The notes under the pieces are model-generated. The model was not told the DNA's origin, did no database searches, and saw only the letters and a list, made by a program, of their open reading frames with translations. Shown here piece by piece: positions 60,905 to 64,000 of a stretch of 64,000 nt of DNA. Every line of letters begins with the position of its first letter. Positions within the stretch are counted from its first letter, which is position 1. Origin of the DNA: Luteibacter sp. Sphag1AF (lineage in GTDB: Bacteria > Pseudomonadota > Gammaproteobacteria > Xanthomonadales > Rhodanobacteraceae); assembly GCF_014192715.1 (NCBI RefSeq), contig NZ_JACHYH010000007.1:1-64000 (forward strand), in the 5' to 3' direction. The position numbers were made by a program, and so were the translations under genes.

Positions 60905-62028
60905 CTGCGCTCGGGCGTCGCTTCGGCCAGCACCGCATCTTCCACGGGCTCCGCGACAGGCGCCGTGTCGGCGACTGGCTGGCGGGGCTGGGTAATGTGG
61001 TGAGCGAGGGCATGCAGGTCCAGTTGATCCACGGGAATGGGGCGGTAGTCGGGTCCGAAGCCCACCTCGCCCAGCCGCCATCCGGCCCGCGAAGTCACGG
61101 CGCCCCAGAAGCGCCGCAGCGCCGACCAGTGCAGGCCGATGAGGCCATAGTTGTTGTCCACATCGACCATCGGGTCGCCCACGCCCGTGGGGCGTACCGG
61201 CTCGCCGTACAGGGCAGTGCCGAAGAGCACGTCCCAGACGGAGAACACCTGGCCAAAATTGCAGTTGTGCAGGTTCGGACGCTCCGGGTCCACCAGCATG
61301 TGATGCAGGCGGTGGAAGGTCGGCGCCACGAACACGCGGTCAAACACGGGCCCGAAGCGGATGCGGACATTGGCATGCGAGAAGTTCTGCACCAGCTCGC
61401 CCAGCAGCATCAGCCATGCGAACTCTGCCGGTGCCACGCCAATCAGCAGGCCAACGACGGCCAGCACCATCGACTGGAGAAAGCCGTCCACCAGGCTGCC
61501 GCGGTCGTTGGTCCAGCAGCTCATCTGGCGCTGGCTGTGATGCATGCTGTGCAGTGCCCACCACCACGGCAGCGCGTGTTGCAGGCGGTGCATCCAGTAG
61601 TACACCAGGTCGTAAATGACGTAGTAAACGAGGAACAGTGCCAGCGGATGTCCGTTCAGCGCGGGAATCCAGCGGGTGATGCTGAGCAGCGAATCATCGC
61701 CCGTGCTGTCGCCACCGCCACCGAAATAGTTGTTGAACGGCGTCAGCACCAGATAGGTGAACATCGGGAAGATGCCCAGCAGCATCAGCAACGTGTACTG
61801 GTAGTCCACGCGGGTGAGCTTGCGGTCGGTCCACTTCTCCGCCGGGATGATGCTTTCCAGCGGGCGGAACAGAAATCCGATGATGGCCACCTGAAGTACC
61901 GAGATCAGCACGGCCTCGGAAATTTCGTCCGGGTTACCCGCCAGGCCGTTCAGATGCAGCGCCGTCAGAAGGGGAATGACAGCGTGGCTGCTGAACCAGT
62001 CGACCAGGTGAGACCAGAATTCAAACAT
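60901..62028 (-). CDS. Sterol desaturase/fatty-acid hydroxylase family protein
   Basis: 375 residues, several transmembrane helices (VLISVLQVAIIGFLF, LLMLLGIFPMFTYLVL, LALFLVYYVIYDLVYYW). The three histidine clusters of the di-iron site are HRLQH, HSMHHS and HRLHHM. It probably hydroxylates or desaturates a lipid tail in the inner membrane. The C-terminal ~35 residues are Ala/Pro/Glu-rich and dispensable-looking. The start at 62028 precedes the first hydrophobic segment. Confidence 0.9.
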   Translation of the reverse strand: MFEFWSHLVDWFSSHAVIPLLTALHLNGLAGNPDEISEAVLISVLQVAIIGFLFRPLESIIPAEKWTDRKLTRVDYQYTLLMLLGIFPMFTYLVLTPFNNYFGGGGDSTGDDSLLSITRWIPALNGHPLALFLVYYVIYDLVYYWMHRLQHALPWWWALHSMHHSQRQMSCWTNDRGSLVDGFLQSMVLAVVGLLIGVAPAEFAWLMLLGELVQNFSHANVRIRFGPVFDRVFVAPTFHRLHHMLVDPERPNLHNCNFGQVFSVWDVLFGTALYGEPVRPTGVGDPMVDVDNNYGLIGLHWSALRRFWGAVTSRAGWRLGEVGFGPDYRPIPVDQLDLHALAHHITQPRQPVADTAPVAEPVEDAVLAEATPERS

Positions 62029-62272
62029 CGTGCGGGGCCATCTTCTTCGCTTCGGAACATCCGCAACATGATACCGCCGGCTTTCGCTGACCTTTCCACG
62101 CAAAAGGCATGTCGTCACCACGTAAGTAAATGCGAATGACAGCCCGCTATTCGCACAAACGTGTCAGTTGTTACGAATGATTGAAATATTTGAGCTCAAG
62201 GCCTTCAGGCGGTGCCCACCCTGCCGATAGTCACGGAACCCTCTCCGTTGCTACAGGCTTTGCCGTACCGTC

Positions 62273-63940
62273 ATGACTATCAAGTTCAGAATTATCGCGA
62301 CGATGGCTATTGCCCTCGTCGTTGCGCTCCTTGTCGGAGCGATGGGACTGGTTTCCCTGCAGCGCACCCAGACGGATATGGGCAAGGTTTTCTCCGATAC
62401 GCTCAAACCCATCGTGGATGTGGGCGAGGTGCGCGCACTCGCGCTTGAGAACCGCAACGCCATCAACCGCGCCCTGCTCACTGGCGAGAAGGAGGTCGTG
62501 GTGGCCGCCCGTGAGCGTATTGCGGAAAACGGCAAGCGTATCGACACCTTCTGGAATGGCTATTACCCCGCGCTGGTCAACAGTGCCGAGGAAGACGCGC
62601 TGTGCAAGGCGTTCATTGCCGCCCGTGCGAAGGTGCACGACAGCGAAGGTCAGGTACTTGACCTGCTGGAAGCCGGTCAGCGCGACAAGGCGTTGGCCCT
62701 GATGCTCGCAACGGTAAGGGCTCAGTTCGACGACGAAAGCGCCGTGGTCGCGAAGATCGTGGTGGAAAACGAGAAGCAGGCTCAGGAAGCCTTCTCGGCC
62801 TCGGCCGTGCGCGAGCACCGCACGGTCGTCATCACCATCATCGTGTTGCTGCTGGGCATTGCGGTGGTTTCCGTCGCTTCGTTCCTGCTGATCCGTGCGG
62901 TCATGCGTCCGCTGCTGCGCGCCCGCGAGCTGGCCGAGCGCATCGCCCAGGGCGAGCTCAGTCACGGCCTGGTGGTCGAGGGCAGGGACGAGCTGTCTGA
63001 CACGCTGCGCTCGCTGGCCGCGATGGACGAACAGCTGACCTCCATTGTGAAGCAGGTGCGCGACAACGCTTCGCAGGTCACGCACTCGGCGAAAGACATC
63101 TCTGCCGGCAACGACGATCTGTCCAGCCGCACCCAGGAACAGGCCTCGTCGCTGGAAGAAACCGCAGCCTCGATGGAAGAAATGACTGCCACGGTGAAGC
63201 AGAACGCTGAAGGAGCGGGTCAGGCCCTGAAGATCGCCTCCTCGCTGCGCACCGACGCGCAGTCGGGCGGCCAGGTGGCCCTCGAGGCGGTGGATGCCAT
63301 GCAGCGTATTTCAGAAGCCAGCCGCGATATCGGCGAAATTGCTGTGCTGATCGACGAAATTGCATTCCAGACCAATCTGCTGGCGCTGAACGCTGCCGTG
63401 GAAGCGGCTCGTGCGGGCGAGCAGGGCCGTGGCTTTGCCGTGGTGGCCACCGAGGTCCGTTCGCTGGCTCAGCGCAGTGCCAAGGCTGCCAGGGATATCA
63501 AGTCGATCATCAACGAGACCGGCGAGCGCGTCAGCGTGGGTGCCGAGCTGGTGCGTCGCACCGGGCAATCACTGGAAGTCATTCAGAACGGCGCCACGCG
63601 CGTGTCGGACATCATTGGCGAGATTGCTGCCGCCTCCGTGCAGCAGTCGGCCGGTATTGATCAGGTCAACGACGCCGTGACGGCACTGGACGAGGTCACC
63701 CAGCAGAACGCGGCGCTGGTGGAAGAAGCCAGCGCGGCCAGCCGCAACACGCTGGAACTGGCCCAGGAACTGATGCGCCAGGTGTCGTTCTTCCGGATAG
63801 CCGGTGAGGCGGTGGCCACCGATACGGCGCCCGCCGTCGTGACGGCCCCGGTCATTGCGCGCGTGGAAGCGCCGCGTCCGGCGGCCCGCCGCGTGGAAGG
63901 GCGGGAGCCGGAGCTTGCCGGTGTGTGGCAGGAGTTCTGA
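62273..63940 (+). CDS. Methyl-accepting chemotaxis protein
   Basis: 555 residues. Transmembrane helices lie at about 7-27 and 185-207. Between them is a four-helix-bundle ligand domain of ~155 residues with LRALALENRNAINRAL-type sequence. A HAMP domain follows (RPLLRARELAERIAQGELSH), then the signalling hairpin with IDEIAFQTNLLALNAAVEAARAGEQGRGFAVVATEVRSLAQRS. The last five residues are VWQEF, a CheR/CheB-docking pentapeptide of the NWETF type, so it is a high-abundance-type receptor. No che genes are nearby. The ligand is unknown. Confidence 0.93.
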   Translation: MTIKFRIIATMAIALVVALLVGAMGLVSLQRTQTDMGKVFSDTLKPIVDVGEVRALALENRNAINRALLTGEKEVVVAARERIAENGKRIDTFWNGYYPALVNSAEEDALCKAFIAARAKVHDSEGQVLDLLEAGQRDKALALMLATVRAQFDDESAVVAKIVVENEKQAQEAFSASAVREHRTVVITIIVLLLGIAVVSVASFLLIRAVMRPLLRARELAERIAQGELSHGLVVEGRDELSDTLRSLAAMDEQLTSIVKQVRDNASQVTHSAKDISAGNDDLSSRTQEQASSLEETAASMEEMTATVKQNAEGAGQALKIASSLRTDAQSGGQVALEAVDAMQRISEASRDIGEIAVLIDEIAFQTNLLALNAAVEAARAGEQGRGFAVVATEVRSLAQRSAKAARDIKSIINETGERVSVGAELVRRTGQSLEVIQNGATRVSDIIGEIAAASVQQSAGIDQVNDAVTALDEVTQQNAALVEEASAASRNTLELAQELMRQVSFFRIAGEAVATDTAPAVVTAPVIARVEAPRPAARRVEGREPELAGVWQEF

Positions 63941-63952
63941 GGAACCTCGTGC

Positions 63953-63974
63953 GGGGGTGCTGCTCAGCGCCCCC
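63953..63974 (+). terminator. Hairpin after the chemoreceptor gene
   Basis: GGGGGTGCT pairs with AGCGCCCCC (one G-U pair) around a 4-nt loop, 12 bp past the stop codon. No T-run follows. Confidence 0.5.
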
Positions 63975-64000
63975 GTCCACCGCTGAAACTGCCGGTGCCG

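Overview
The window looks like part of a high-GC gammaproteobacterial chromosome of the Lysobacterales (Xanthomonadales), most likely Rhodanobacteraceae (Luteibacter/Dyella-like). This is inferred from gene content and protein style: three large TonB-dependent receptors, a cyo quinol oxidase, a MocR regulator, divergent HxlR/oxidoreductase pairs, and a propeller-type sensor kinase with an AraC-type response regulator. No rRNA, tRNA or CRISPR array was seen.

Layout. 1-1150 is a graveyard of nested IS3-family elements. 1251-2905 is a small accessory patch with a mini-Rhs protein, an overlapping small membrane protein (possible immunity protein) and a truncated DUF1428 gene. 2902-11971 holds mostly single genes: secreted proteins, a PhyH-type dioxygenase, a DHFR-like reductase, a TonB receptor with a long leader that encodes a peptide ending in four cysteines, a VOC protein and an AAA ATPase. 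12067-15317 pairs a membrane LytTR regulator with a secreted CocE-type hydrolase, with two perfect LytTR-like boxes between them. 15564-31190 carries a LysR regulator, a REC-AraC regulator translationally coupled to a giant propeller sensor kinase, and a two-partner secretion system whose 2744-residue exoprotein has 24 MBG-type repeats.

31237-35352 (minus strand) is the least explained region. A TonB receptor is preceded by a SpeD-like protein lacking all three catalytic residues of AdoMet decarboxylase, then by up to four very small genes, one with its ribosome binding site inside a hairpin. 35562-44028 holds two paralogous membrane proteins, short-chain dehydrogenases, an O-methyltransferase with divergent TetR, a glutamine-amidotransferase-like protein, an EF-hand micro-protein, a quinone-reductase-like gene with divergent HxlR, and a MocR regulator. 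44173-48099 is cyoABCD without cyoE, followed by a convergent acetyl-CoA hydrolase/CoA-transferase. 50120-51755 is an HxlR regulator with a divergent old yellow enzyme. 51756-57051 groups a TonB receptor, a Ycf48-like lipoprotein and a secreted EEP-family hydrolase. 57131-63940 ends with small proteins, a LigB-type dioxygenase, a disulfide oxidoreductase, a sterol-desaturase-family hydroxylase and a chemoreceptor.

The main themes are outer-membrane uptake, envelope and adhesin secretion, and many divergent regulator/enzyme pairs with visible palindromes. The best candidates for something undescribed are the SpeD-like/micro-gene cluster (33990-35352) and the Cys-Cys-Cys-Cys leader peptide in front of the first TonB receptor (6846-6884).
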